Assembly (NCBI GenBank): GCA_015485375.1
Contig: WFTU01000406.1
Span: forward strand, 1 to 14,504
Origin: Paracoccaceae bacterium
GTDB taxonomy: Bacteria > Pseudomonadota > Alphaproteobacteria > Rhodobacterales > Rhodobacteraceae
Direction: 5' to 3'
Length of the DNA stretch: 14,504 nucleotides
Part shown: in pieces, positions 1 to 6,649 of the stretch
How positions within the stretch are numbered: position 1 is the stretch's first letter
Layout: every line of letters starts with the position of its first letter
Notes under the pieces: model-generated
Seen by the model: only the letters and a program-made list of their open reading frames with translations
What the model was told of the DNA's origin: nothing
Database searches by the model: none
Program-made: the position numbers and the translations under genes

Positions 1-2
1 CC

Positions 3-674
3 CGTGATGTGTCGGGCGAAGGGGTGCAGCAAGCCTTGCTGAAAATCATGGAAGGCACCGTTGCCTCCGTGCCGCCGCAGGGCGGGCGCAAGCATCCGCA
101 GCAGGAATTCCTGCAGGTGGATACTTCCAACATCCTGTTCATTTGCGGCGGGGCCTTTGCCGGTCTCGACAAGATCATCGCGCAGCGTTTCAAAGGCACC
201 CCGATGGGTTTTGGCGCCGATGTGAAAGACAACGACGAACGTGGTGTCGGCGATCTGTTTCAGGAACTGGAACCGGAAGACCTGCTGAAATTCGGTCTGA
301 TCCCGGAATTCGTCGGCCGTTTGCCGGTGATTGCGACGCTGACGGATCTCGATTCCGACGCGCTGGTAACTATCCTGACGGAGCCGAAAAACGCCCTCGT
401 CAAACAGTACCAGCGCCTGTTCCAGATGGAAGACGTGCAGCTGACCTTCACCGACGATGCGCTGCAGGCGATTGCCGAACGGGCGATTGCCCGCAAGACC
501 GGCGCGCGCGGCTTGCGCTCGATCCTCGAGGAAATTCTGCTCGACTCCATGTTCGAACTGCCGGGCATGGAAGGGGTCGAGGAAGTTGTCGTCAACGCCG
601 ACGCTGTCGGCAAAAGCGGAGAGCCGCTGATTATTTATGCCGATCGCAAGGAAGAGCCTGCCTCGGCCTCCTAA
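3..674 (+). CDS. clpX: ATP-dependent Clp protease ATP-binding subunit ClpX, C-terminal half (5' end outside window)
   Basis: AAA+ unfoldase that recognises tagged proteins, unfolds them and feeds them into the ClpP peptidase in the cytoplasm. The reading frame is open through the left edge (RDVSGEGVQQALLKIMEGT), so the gene is cut by the window; about 220 of the usual ~420 residues are present. Visible elements, numbered from the codon at 9: the substrate-gripping RKH loop (GGRKHP, 25-30), sensor 1 strand (NILFICGG, 41-48), the ClpP-docking loop (PMGFG, 65-69), the arginine finger in EFVGRLP (R104) and sensor 2 GARGLR (R167). The rest is the small AAA+ subdomain. The docking tripeptide reads MGF instead of the usual IGF. 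The protein ends at TAA 672-674, 63 bp before the next gene. The zinc-binding N-terminal domain, and probably clpP, lie upstream outside the window. Identification is secure. Confidence 0.97.
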   Translation, partial: RDVSGEGVQQALLKIMEGTVASVPPQGGRKHPQQEFLQVDTSNILFICGGAFAGLDKIIAQRFKGTPMGFGADVKDNDERGVGDLFQELEPEDLLKFGLIPEFVGRLPVIATLTDLDSDALVTILTEPKNALVKQYQRLFQMEDVQLTFTDDALQAIAERAIARKTGARGLRSILEEILLDSMFELPGMEGVEEVVVNADAVGKSGEPLIIYADRKEEPASAS

Positions 675-737
675 GGCTCTGGACCTTTCAGGGGTAAACA
701 GGGCATAACCGCGATACTGAAACTGGTGGAGTCGGAT

Positions 738-1115
738 ATGAAATTCCTTTTGCAGATGCTGACATGGTGGAACAACCAGTCGCTCGGCACGCAGTTGTTC
801 ACATGGCGCAACGGCGTTCTGGTCGGCGAAGACGATCAGGGCAACAAGTTCTATACGGACAAGGCCGGTGAAAAACGCTGGGTGATCTTCAACGGCGAAA
901 TCGAGGCCTCGCGGATCGAGCCGGACTGGCACGGCTGGTTGCACCACACCTTCGATAACACGCCGGTCAAGGACCCGCTCAAGCACAAGGCGTGGGAAAA
1001 ACCGCACCATGAAAACCTGACCGGTACCGACGCGGCATACCACCCGCCGGGCAGCATGTTTGCGCCCAAACCGGCCGTCATGCAGGATTACGAATCCTGG
1101 CAGCCGGAAGGCTGA
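738..1115 (+). CDS. NADH:ubiquinone oxidoreductase accessory subunit, NDUFA12 (B17.2) family
   Basis: Predicted 125-residue supernumerary subunit of respiratory complex I. The family (NDUFA12/B17.2 in mitochondria) is known from alphaproteobacterial complex I, where it sits on the peripheral arm without redox cofactors. The family signature is seen in the middle: GNKFYTDK, then GEKRWVIFNGE, then a Trp/His-rich WHGWLHHTFDNTP stretch and a Pro-rich C-terminus. I chose ATG 738, which has GGAG at 728-731 six bases upstream; a GTG at 726 in the same frame would add four residues but overlaps that ribosome binding site. It lies away from any nuo genes and is followed nine bases later by mlaD, so it probably shares that transcript. 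No promoter is convincing in the 63 bp after clpX, so co-transcription with clpX is possible. Confidence 0.9.
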   Translation: MKFLLQMLTWWNNQSLGTQLFTWRNGVLVGEDDQGNKFYTDKAGEKRWVIFNGEIEASRIEPDWHGWLHHTFDNTPVKDPLKHKAWEKPHHENLTGTDAAYHPPGSMFAPKPAVMQDYESWQPEG

Positions 1116-1124
1116 GCCCAGCCA

Positions 1125-1571
1125 ATGGCCAGCAATGCAGCAGAAACCCTTATCGGTGCCGTGGTTCTGGCCGTGGCAGCGGGATTTCTGTATTATGCCT
1201 CTCAGGTTGCGGGCGTCTCGACCGGTAGTGGCCAGTACCCGCTGACGGCCAAATTCCGCAGCGTAGAAGGTCTTAATGTCGGTAGCGATGTGCGTCTGGC
1301 CGGCGTCAAGATTGGCACCCTGACGGGGATCACACTCGATCAGGAAACCTATCAGGCGATTGCGAAAATCTCGGTCGACTCCGAGATTAAAATTCCCGAC
1401 GACGCGGATATCAAGGTCGCCTCCGACGGGCTTCTTGGCGGCGCGTTTCTGGAAATCACCGCGGGCGGTTCGCCGTTTTACCTCGAGCCCGGCGACGAGA
1501 TACTGCTGACGCAAGGATCGGTAAACCTGATTTCCCTGCTGATGAAATTTGTGGGCAACGGGAATGAGTAG
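1125..1571 (+). CDS. mlaD: MlaD-like MCE-domain lipid-transport protein
   Basis: A 148-residue inner-membrane-anchored periplasmic protein of the Mla phospholipid transport system, which keeps the outer membrane asymmetric. The N-terminus is one membrane anchor (about residues 8-28, TLIGAVVLAVAAGFLYYA), followed by one MCE domain (about 38-118) with the hallmark run SVEGLNVGSDVRLAGVKIG and the later DGLLGGAFLEI strand. The hydrophobic C-terminal segment (SVNLISLLMKFV) matches the pore-forming helix of MlaD hexamers. The length is close to the family's short end. Partners mlaE and mlaF are not in this window, so the gene is separated from its transporter genes here. The start ATG 1125 follows the NDUFA12 stop by nine bases; its ribosome binding site is poor (GGAAG is 14 bases away), suggesting translational coupling. 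Its 3' end overlaps the next gene by eight bases. Confidence 0.9.
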   Translation: MASNAAETLIGAVVLAVAAGFLYYASQVAGVSTGSGQYPLTAKFRSVEGLNVGSDVRLAGVKIGTLTGITLDQETYQAIAKISVDSEIKIPDDADIKVASDGLLGGAFLEITAGGSPFYLEPGDEILLTQGSVNLISLLMKFVGNGNE

Positions 1572-2028
1572 ACTGGTTGCACTATTGGGGTTCGGGTTGC
1601 TGTTGGCAACTCCGCTTTCGGCGCAGTCGATTGTCGAGGAATTGCTGCCCGATACTTCCGGCGATACCTTGCAGGACAATCCCTATTCGGTGCCGGTTCC
1701 CTACGAGGTGATAGAGGCGCGCCCGCCGCTTTCCGATGTGGCGACGGGGGCCAACCTGCGCGGTCTCGACCGGATTAACGGCACGGTTGCCGACCTCCCG
1801 ATTCAGGTTGGCGAGACCATTCGTTACGAGCGACTGGAAATCACCCTTCTGGCCTGCCGCTACCCGCAGGGCGACATTACCGAGGACGCTTTTGCCGAGT
1901 TGACGATCCGCGACGTTCGCGAGGAAGAACCGCGCTTCACCGGCTGGATGTTTGCCTCGAGCCCGGCGCTTTCGGCGCTGGACCACCCGCGCTATGACGT
2001 CTGGGTGCTGAGTTGCACCAACTCCTGA
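1564..2028 (+). CDS. DUF2155 family secreted protein of unknown function
   Basis: A 154-residue protein with a cleavable signal peptide (MSRLVALLGFGLLLATPLSA, likely cut before QS). The mature part contains the DUF2155 pattern: LRGLDRINGT, then GETIRYERLEITLLAC, YPQGD, AELTIRD and GWMFASSPALSALDHPRYDVW, ending in a Cys-containing tail. Two cysteines in the mature protein (LLACRY and VLSCTNS) could form a disulfide in the periplasm. The function is unknown; I assign only location and family. The start ATG 1564 lies inside the end of mlaD (8-bp overlap), typical of coupled translation; a TTG at 1549 in frame is an unlikely alternative because it would spoil the signal peptide. The last 37 bp are also coding on the other strand as the end of aat. 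Confidence 0.88.
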   Translation: MSRLVALLGFGLLLATPLSAQSIVEELLPDTSGDTLQDNPYSVPVPYEVIEARPPLSDVATGANLRGLDRINGTVADLPIQVGETIRYERLEITLLACRYPQGDITEDAFAELTIRDVREEEPRFTGWMFASSPALSALDHPRYDVWVLSCTNS

Positions 2029-2639
2029 ACGCCGGTATCGGGCTGAAGGGTCCAGAAATTCGCATCGGTATTCAGCGCCTTCTCCAGACGTTCCCGATAT
2101 TCCTTTTGCGGTATCTCGATCCCGCCCATACTGGCCAGATGATCGGTCAGGAACTGCGTGTCCAGCAGCGTAAACCCACCCGCATTCAGGCGCGCCATCA
2201 GCGCAACCAGTGCCAGTTTGGATCCGTCGGTTTTGGCCGAAAACATGCTTTCACCAAAAAACGCGCCGGCAATACAAACGCCGTATAGCCCGCCAACCAG
2301 CCCCTCGTTGCTCCAGACCTCGATCGAATGGGCATAGCCCATGCGGTTGAGTTTGGAATAAAGCGAGCGGATTTCGCCGTTGATCCAGGTGTTTTCGCGA
2401 TTGGCGCAGGCGTCTACAACGCGGTCGAAACAGACGTTGGCGCTAAAACGGTAGCTACCGGATTTCAGCCGCTTGCGCAGACTGCGGGAAATATGAAACC
2501 CGTCGAGCGGAATAATACCGCGCATCTGCGGATCAACCCAGAAAATTTCCGGATTGTCCGCGCCTTCGGCCATGGGGAACATGCCCGAGCAATAGGCATG
2601 CAGCAACAGCTCGGGCGTTATTTCGGGATCGTCGGTCAA
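1992..2639 (-). CDS. aat: Leucyl/phenylalanyl-tRNA--protein transferase
   Basis: Transfers Leu or Phe from charged tRNA to proteins with N-terminal Arg or Lys, creating N-degrons that ClpS delivers to ClpAP. The 215-residue protein shows the family core: AYCSGMFPMAE (about 16-26), FWVDPQMRGIIPLDGFHISRS (about 33-53), TWINGEIRSLY, a GAFFGESMFS segment and LLDTQFLTDHLASMGG near the C-terminus. The start is the TTG at 2637-2639: the codon before the preceding CCC is the accC stop in the same frame, so no upstream start is possible, and the next in-frame ATG would remove the conserved AYCSGMFP region. It begins three bases after accC with no ribosome binding site I can recognise, so it probably depends on ribosomes that have just finished accC. 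The 3' end overlaps the DUF2155 gene on the opposite strand. Confidence 0.93.
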   Translation of the reverse strand: MTDDPEITPELLLHAYCSGMFPMAEGADNPEIFWVDPQMRGIIPLDGFHISRSLRKRLKSGSYRFSANVCFDRVVDACANRENTWINGEIRSLYSKLNRMGYAHSIEVWSNEGLVGGLYGVCIAGAFFGESMFSAKTDGSKLALVALMARLNAGGFTLLDTQFLTDHLASMGGIEIPQKEYRERLEKALNTDANFWTLQPDTGVQELVQLSTQTS

Positions 2640-2642
2640 GGG

Positions 2643-3986
2643 TTACCGGTAGGTCTCCAGCCATTTCTCCAGCCAGTGGATATCGTAGTTTCCACTCAGG
2701 ATATCCGGCTCCTCCAGAAGCGCGCGGTGGAGCGGGGTGGTGGTATCGACCCCGTCAACGATCAGCTCGTCAAGCGAGCGTTTCAGACGCGCTAGGGCGG
2801 CAGGACGGTCCGGCGCATGCACGATCAGCTTGGCAATCAGGCTGTCGTAATACGGCGGGATGGAATAGCCGTCGTAAATATGGCTGTCCATGCGCACACC
2901 GAGGCCACCCGGTGCATGGAACTGCGTAATCTTGCCCGGCGAGGGGCGGAATTCCGGCAGTTTTTCCGCGTTGATACGCACCTCGATCGCGTGTCCGTCC
3001 GGCACCAGATCGTCCTGTTCAAAGGACATCGGCAGACCGGCAGCAACGCGGATTTGCTCGCGCACCAAATCGACGCCGTAGACCGCTTCGGTTACGGGGT
3101 GTTCCACCTGCAGGCGGGTGTTCATCTCGATAAAGAAGAACTCGTCATTTTCATACAGGAACTCGATTGTGCCGGCACCGGCATAGTTGATGGCGGCAAC
3201 CGCATCGGCGCAAACCTTGCCAATCCGCGCCCGCGTTTCCGCGTCAACAACCGGCGAGGGGCTTTCCTCGAACACCTTCTGGTGACGGCGCTGCAGGGAA
3301 CAGTCGCGCTCGCCCAGATGCACGGCCCTGCCTTTGCCGTCGCCGAAAACCTGAATTTCGATATGGCGGGGCAGGGTGAGGTATTTTTCGATATAGACCT
3401 CGTCATTGCCGAACGCCGCTTTGGATTCGGAACGCGCGGTGCTGAATGCCTCTTCCAGATCATCCGCCGTGCGGGCCAGTTTCATGCCGCGACCGCCGCC
3501 ACCGGCTGTCGCTTTGACGATGACCGGAAAACCCATTTCCTCGGCCACCTTGCGCGCGTCTTTCAACGTCGGTACACCGCCGTCGGAGCCGGGCACGCAG
3601 GGCACGCCGAGGTTCTTCATGGTGTCTTTCGCCGTGATCTTGTCGCCCATCATGTTGATGTGGTCGGCGGTAGGTCCGATGAAGGTCAGCCCGTGATCCT
3701 GCACGATTTGCACGAAATTGGCATTCTCGGACAAAAAACCGTAGCCGGGATGGATGGCCTCGGCGCCCGTGATCTCGCAGGCCGAAATAATGTTGGGAAT
3801 CGACAGGTAGCTTTGCGTGCCCGAAGGCGGGCCGATACAAATGCTCTCGTCGGCCATACGCACATGCATGGCGTCGGCGTCGGCTGTGGAATGGACGGCA
3901 ACCGAGCCTATGCCCATTTCCTTGCAGGCGCGGATAACCCGCAAGGCAATCTCGCCGCGGTTGGCAATCAGGATTTTGTTGAACAT
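2643..3986 (-). CDS. accC: Acetyl-CoA carboxylase, biotin carboxylase subunit
   Basis: Carboxylates the biotin carried by AccB using ATP and bicarbonate, the first half-reaction of malonyl-CoA synthesis for fatty acids. At 447 residues it is full length. Seen in order: N-terminal Rossmann-like domain (FNKILIANRGEIALRVIRA), HPGYGFLSEN (79-88), K116 (GDKITAK), the ATP-grasp glycine loop AGGGGRGMK (161-169), ERDCSLQRRHQK (226-237), the metal and substrate site EMNTRLQVEHPVTE (E287, N289, R291) and EVRINAE (R337). All catalytic residues known from the E. coli enzyme are present with a one-residue offset. The start ATG 3984-3986 has GGAG and AGGA upstream. It is the middle gene of accB-accC-aat, 17 bases after accB. 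It is the stand-alone bacterial subunit, since biotin carrier and carboxylase are separate genes. Confidence 0.98.
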   Translation of the reverse strand: MFNKILIANRGEIALRVIRACKEMGIGSVAVHSTADADAMHVRMADESICIGPPSGTQSYLSIPNIISACEITGAEAIHPGYGFLSENANFVQIVQDHGLTFIGPTADHINMMGDKITAKDTMKNLGVPCVPGSDGGVPTLKDARKVAEEMGFPVIVKATAGGGGRGMKLARTADDLEEAFSTARSESKAAFGNDEVYIEKYLTLPRHIEIQVFGDGKGRAVHLGERDCSLQRRHQKVFEESPSPVVDAETRARIGKVCADAVAAINYAGAGTIEFLYENDEFFFIEMNTRLQVEHPVTEAVYGVDLVREQIRVAAGLPMSFEQDDLVPDGHAIEVRINAEKLPEFRPSPGKITQFHAPGGLGVRMDSHIYDGYSIPPYYDSLIAKLIVHAPDRPAALARLKRSLDELIVDGVDTTTPLHRALLEEPDILSGNYDIHWLEKWLETYR

Positions 3987-4003
3987 GCGTCCTGTTCTCC
4001 GGA

Positions 4004-4486
4004 TTATTCGACTACGACGAGTGGATCGCCGAATTCGACGGCCGTGCCGTCATCAACCAGTATGCGGGTAACCTTGCCCGAGGTCGGCGCAGGTATCTGG
4101 TTCATGGTTTTCATGGCTTCGATGATCAGCAGCGTCTGCCCTTCGGAAACGGAATCACCGACCTTGATGAACGGCGTGGCACCCGGTTCAGGGGACAGAT
4201 AGGCGGTGCCGACCATGGGCGAGGTCACAGCACCCGCCAGCTGCGTCGGATCCTCGCTGGGCGCCGCCGCAGGTGCGGAAGCGGCGGCAGGAGCGGCGAT
4301 CGCGACCGGCGCTGGGGCGGCTGCAACGGCAGGGGCTGCCTGCAACTGGCGCGCCACGCGGACGTTCAGGATATCGTCCTTGCCGAATTCGCGCATCACC
4401 TCGATTTCGCTCAGCTCGTTCGCGCGCAGAAGTTCGGCCAGCGCCGTGATGAATTCTACATCGGAGTTCTGTTTCTTGTCGCCCAT
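4004..4486 (-). CDS. accB: Acetyl-CoA carboxylase, biotin carboxyl carrier protein
   Basis: A 160-residue biotin carrier of acetyl-CoA carboxylase. The N-terminal part (about 1-50) is the conserved helical segment, followed by an Ala/Pro linker (about 50-78) that gives the carrier reach, then the biotinyl domain (about 85-160) beginning SPMVGTAYLSPEPG and containing the biotinylation site EAMKTMN with K126 as the modified lysine. The motif has Thr after the lysine where E. coli has Met; as I recall, this is common in alphaproteobacteria. The start ATG 4484-4486 has a good GAGGG ribosome binding site just upstream. It is the first gene of the acc group. The 100 bp before it hold two hairpins (4506-4518 and 4548-4579). 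As I recall, aroQ often precedes accB in bacteria; here a thiol oxidoreductase gene does. Confidence 0.97.
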   Translation of the reverse strand: MGDKKQNSDVEFITALAELLRANELSEIEVMREFGKDDILNVRVARQLQAAPAVAAAPAPVAIAAPAAASAPAAAPSEDPTQLAGAVTSPMVGTAYLSPEPGATPFIKVGDSVSEGQTLLIIEAMKTMNQIPAPTSGKVTRILVDDGTAVEFGDPLVVVE

Positions 4487-4505
4487 GTCACCCTCGGTAT
4501 TTCGT

Positions 4506-4518
4506 CCGGCTTTGCCGG
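4506..4518 (-). repeat. Small hairpin in the accB leader
   Basis: CCGGC-TTT-GCCGG, a perfect 5-bp stem with a three-base loop. It lies 20 bases upstream of the accB start and just before the ribosome binding site, so it would form in the mRNA leader. It is short, has no U-tract, and may be chance; it could slightly modulate ribosome access. Confidence 0.35.
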
Positions 4519-4547
4519 TTCTGTGGTTTGGTTGTCTTCATATGTGG

Positions 4548-4579
4548 TCGGGCACGCCGTGAAAACAGGGCGTGCCCGA
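4548..4579. repeat. Strong inverted repeat between the thiol oxidoreductase gene and accB
   Basis: An 11-bp perfect stem, TCGGGCACGCC (4548-4558) and GGCGTGCCCGA (4569-4579), with a 10-base loop. It sits eight bases beyond the stop of the thiol oxidoreductase gene and about 60 bases before accB on the same strand. No T-run follows on either strand, so it is not a classical intrinsic terminator. It could act as a 3'-end-stabilising hairpin, a pause or processing site, or a protein-binding dyad. A weak promoter-like pair for accB (TTTTCA and TATGAA on the minus strand, 16 apart) overlaps it, but I give that little weight. Confidence 0.6.
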
Positions 4580-4586
4580 AATTAGT

Positions 4587-5345
4587 CTACTGCAGGTGGC
4601 GACGTGCGCGGTCGACAAATTCCTGCATGGTTTCCTTCGGTGCATATCCACGCAGCATTTCCGGCCCGATAATAAAGGTCGGCGTGCCGGTGATCTTCAT
4701 GGTCTGCGCCAGTGCGCGGTTGGTGGCGATAATCTGGTTAACCAGATCATCCTCCATATGGTCGTCCATTTTCTGAACATCGACACCGACTTCTTCGGCG
4801 ATATTGTCCAGCGTGGTTCTGTTGATCGGCCCGTTATAGGTCATCAGCGCGTCGTGGAATTTCTCGTAAAGTTCCGGCCCCTGATTGACCAAAACCGAGA
4901 TCGCGGCCTGCGAAGCCAGCGTTGAATCCGGCCCCAGAATGGGGAATTCCTTCAGGACAAACCGCACGTCGTCGTTTTCTTCCAGCAGGGCAAGAATTTC
5001 GGGATAGGCGCGCTTGCAATAGGGGCAGCGATAGTCGGAGAATTCGACAATGGTGATCGCCCCGTCAGGATTGCCACCGACGAAGGAAAATCCGTCAAAG
5101 GCCAGCGCCTCGAAATTCTCCCGCACCAAATCGAGGTCCGTAACAGCCGCCTGTGCAGCCTGGCGTTCCTCGAGCACCTGAATGGCCTCCAGAATAACCT
5201 CGGGATTGTCGAGGAGGTAGGCACGAACCTCGGCACGGAAGGTTGTGCGCTCGGCGTCGCTCATATCTTCGATACCGGAGGCAGTCGCGAAGGTCGCGAA
5301 CATCAGCGCCAGACCGGCAATAAACAGGGTGATCAGGTTTTTCAT
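4587..5345 (-). CDS. DsbA/ScsC-like periplasmic thiol:disulfide oxidoreductase
   Basis: A 252-residue secreted thioredoxin-fold protein, probably a disulfide oxidase or isomerase. It has a signal peptide (about 1-22, MKNLITLFIAGLALMFATF, then ATASG), an N-terminal helical region resembling the ScsC N-terminal domain (about 27-65, with EVRAYLLDNPEVILEAI), then the DsbA-type domain starting near residue 97. The active site is CPYC (107-110) after VEFSDYR, and the cis-proline loop is GTPTF (220-224). The ScsC-type extension mediates oligomerisation in some relatives, which would favour an isomerase-like role; that is inference. I start at ATG 5343-5345 because it begins directly with a signal peptide; the longer open frame (to 5633) runs antisense into the aminotransferase gene and would bury the signal. 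It is transcribed divergently from the aminotransferase. Confidence 0.9.
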   Translation of the reverse strand: MKNLITLFIAGLALMFATFATASGIEDMSDAERTTFRAEVRAYLLDNPEVILEAIQVLEERQAAQAAVTDLDLVRENFEALAFDGFSFVGGNPDGAITIVEFSDYRCPYCKRAYPEILALLEENDDVRFVLKEFPILGPDSTLASQAAISVLVNQGPELYEKFHDALMTYNGPINRTTLDNIAEEVGVDVQKMDDHMEDDLVNQIIATNRALAQTMKITGTPTFIIGPEMLRGYAPKETMQEFVDRARRHLQ

Positions 5346-5378
5346 CGTATATCCACTTTCGGCTTCGTTTGATAAAGG

Positions 5379-5384
5379 GTTATA
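5379..5384 (-). promoter_or_regulatory. Putative -10 element for the thiol oxidoreductase gene
   Basis: On the minus strand this reads TATAAC, five of six matches to the sigma-70 -10 consensus, 33 bases before the start codon. The -35 is weak: TTGGAT lies 15 bases upstream and CCTTGG 17 bases upstream. Both fall inside the palindrome at 5395-5414, which would suit a regulator binding there. Confidence 0.4.
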
Positions 5385-5394
5385 GCAGAACAAG

Positions 5395-5414
5395 GGAGAA
5401 TCCAAGGATTCCCC
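5395..5414. promoter_or_regulatory. Operator-like palindrome in a divergent intergenic region
   Basis: The core is a perfect GAATCC-AA-GGATTC dyad (5398-5411); with one mismatch it extends to 20 bp as GG-A-GAATCC and GGATTC-C-CC. It lies between two divergent genes and covers the expected -35 position of the thiol oxidoreductase promoter. The form is that of a site for a dimeric helix-turn-helix regulator, but I do not recognise the sequence as a known operator. Confidence 0.45.
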
Positions 5415-5469
5415 GCAAGTTATTGCGCGACAAACTGTGAATATGCGCAGCAGGAACGAAGGAATACCC

Positions 5470-6627
5470 ATGCGAGTATCAAAGCGCAGCGATGTCGATC
5501 CCTTTATCGTCATGGACGTGATGGAGGCCGCCCGTCGCGAGGAAGAAGCGGGGCGCCATATCATCCATATGGAGGTCGGCCAGCCCGGAACAGGCGCGCC
5601 GCGCGGGGCGCTCTCGGCGCTGAATGCGGCCATGGCGGTGGGGGCGATGGGATATACCGTGGCCCTTGGCCTGCCGGAACTGCGCGCCCGTATCGCGCGG
5701 CTCTATCAGGACTGGTACGGTATCGAGGTCTCGCCCGAGCGGGTGGTGGTCACGGCAGGGTCATCTGCGGCCTTCCAGCTTGCCTTCATCAGCCTGTTTG
5801 ACGCCGGTGAGCGTGTGGCAATCGGTGATCCGGGATATCCGAGTTATCGCAATATTCTCAAGGCGCTGGATATGGATGTGGTTTCCATCGAAACCGCGCC
5901 CGAGGACCGTTTCCAGCCCACAGTCGAAGCCCTGTCCGGTGTGCAGGACCTGTCCGGCCTTCTGGTCGCCAGCCCCGCGAACCCGACGGGGACCATGCTC
6001 GACAAAGTGGCGATGGAAAAACTGATCGGGTTTTGTAGTGAACGGGATATTGCCTTTATTTCCGACGAAATCTATCACGGCATCGAATATGGCAAGAAGG
6101 CGGTCACGGCGCTGGAGGTGAGCGACGATGTCTATGTCATCAACTCGTTTTCCAAGTATTTCTCCATGACCGGCTGGCGTGTCGGCTGGATGATTGTGCC
6201 GCAGGACCACGTGCGCCGGCTGGAGCGCCTGATGCAGAACCTGTTTATCTGCGCGCCGCATGCCTCGCAAATCGCGGCTCTGGCCGCGCTGGATTGCGAT
6301 GCGGAGCTGCAGGAGAATCTGGCGGTCTACTCAAAGAACCGCGAAATTCTGCTCGAGGAACTGCCGAAGGCCGGATTCACCCGCATCGCGCCGCCCGATG
6401 GCGCGTTCTATATTTACGCCGATGTATCCGATCTCACCGATGACAGCGTGGAACTGGCGCGGCGTCTGTTGCTGGAGGCAGGTGTTTCCGTCACCCCCGG
6501 TCTCGATTTTGATCCGGAACGCGGCCATCGCAGTCTGCGGTTTTCCTATGCGCGCGCGACCGGGGATATTATCGAGGGCGTGGCGCGCTTGAAACGCTGG
6601 ATGGCGGATAACAAAAAGGCCCCGTAA
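5470..6627 (+). CDS. PLP-dependent class I/II aminotransferase
   Basis: A 385-residue fold-type I aminotransferase that moves an amino group between an amino acid and a 2-oxo acid in the cytoplasm. Visible residues: substrate-binding region MEVGQPGTGAP near the start, GYT and the TAGSSAAF cofactor phosphate loop (about 96-103), SPANPTG (N171), SDEIYHG (D199, Y202), the Schiff-base lysine in SFSKYFSMTGWRVGW (K229, with R237) and the carboxylate-binding Arg in SLRFSYA (R357). The exact substrate cannot be read from the sequence; aspartate/aromatic-type relatives are the nearest family. I start at ATG 5470 because AAGGA is six bases upstream and the protein then opens MRVSKRSDVDPF; GTG 5437 and ATG 5443 in frame would precede that ribosome binding site. 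The last codons and stop form the terminator hairpin shared with rne. Confidence 0.93.
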   Translation: MRVSKRSDVDPFIVMDVMEAARREEEAGRHIIHMEVGQPGTGAPRGALSALNAAMAVGAMGYTVALGLPELRARIARLYQDWYGIEVSPERVVVTAGSSAAFQLAFISLFDAGERVAIGDPGYPSYRNILKALDMDVVSIETAPEDRFQPTVEALSGVQDLSGLLVASPANPTGTMLDKVAMEKLIGFCSERDIAFISDEIYHGIEYGKKAVTALEVSDDVYVINSFSKYFSMTGWRVGWMIVPQDHVRRLERLMQNLFICAPHASQIAALAALDCDAELQENLAVYSKNREILLEELPKAGFTRIAPPDGAFYIYADVSDLTDDSVELARRLLLEAGVSVTPGLDFDPERGHRSLRFSYARATGDIIEGVARLKRWMADNKKAP

Positions 6628-6639
6628 TTCGGGGCCTTT
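6613..6639 (-). terminator. Intrinsic terminator of rne, embedded in the end of the aminotransferase gene
   Basis: A perfect 10-bp stem AAAGGCCCCG (6615-6624) and CGGGGCCTTT (6630-6639) with a five-base loop. Read on the minus strand, the stem is followed by a five-T run continuing to TTTTTG, the classical intrinsic terminator form, about ten bases after the rne stop. Read on the plus strand, T's occur only inside the stem, so termination of the aminotransferase transcript may be weaker. The left arm is coding (codons for Lys-Ala-Pro of the aminotransferase) and the TAA stop lies in the loop. Confidence 0.85.
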
Positions 6640-6649
6640 CCGTATGTCT

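Noticed and set aside
653..680. AGAGCCT/AGGCTCT hairpin around the clpX stop codon
   Set aside because: Only seven pairs with a 14-base loop and no T-tract; too weak to call a terminator.
2817..4202. 461-codon open frame on the plus strand
   Set aside because: It lies antisense across accC and part of accB, has no family resemblance, and is a by-product of GC-rich codon use on the coding strand.
5437..5469. Upstream starts (GTG 5437, ATG 5443) for the aminotransferase
   Set aside because: The AAGGA ribosome binding site lies between them and ATG 5470, and family resemblance begins at ATG 5470.
4587..5633. 348-codon version of the thiol oxidoreductase gene
   Set aside because: The extra 96 residues run antisense through the divergent aminotransferase gene and would place an obvious signal peptide inside the protein; ATG 5343-5345 is the better start.
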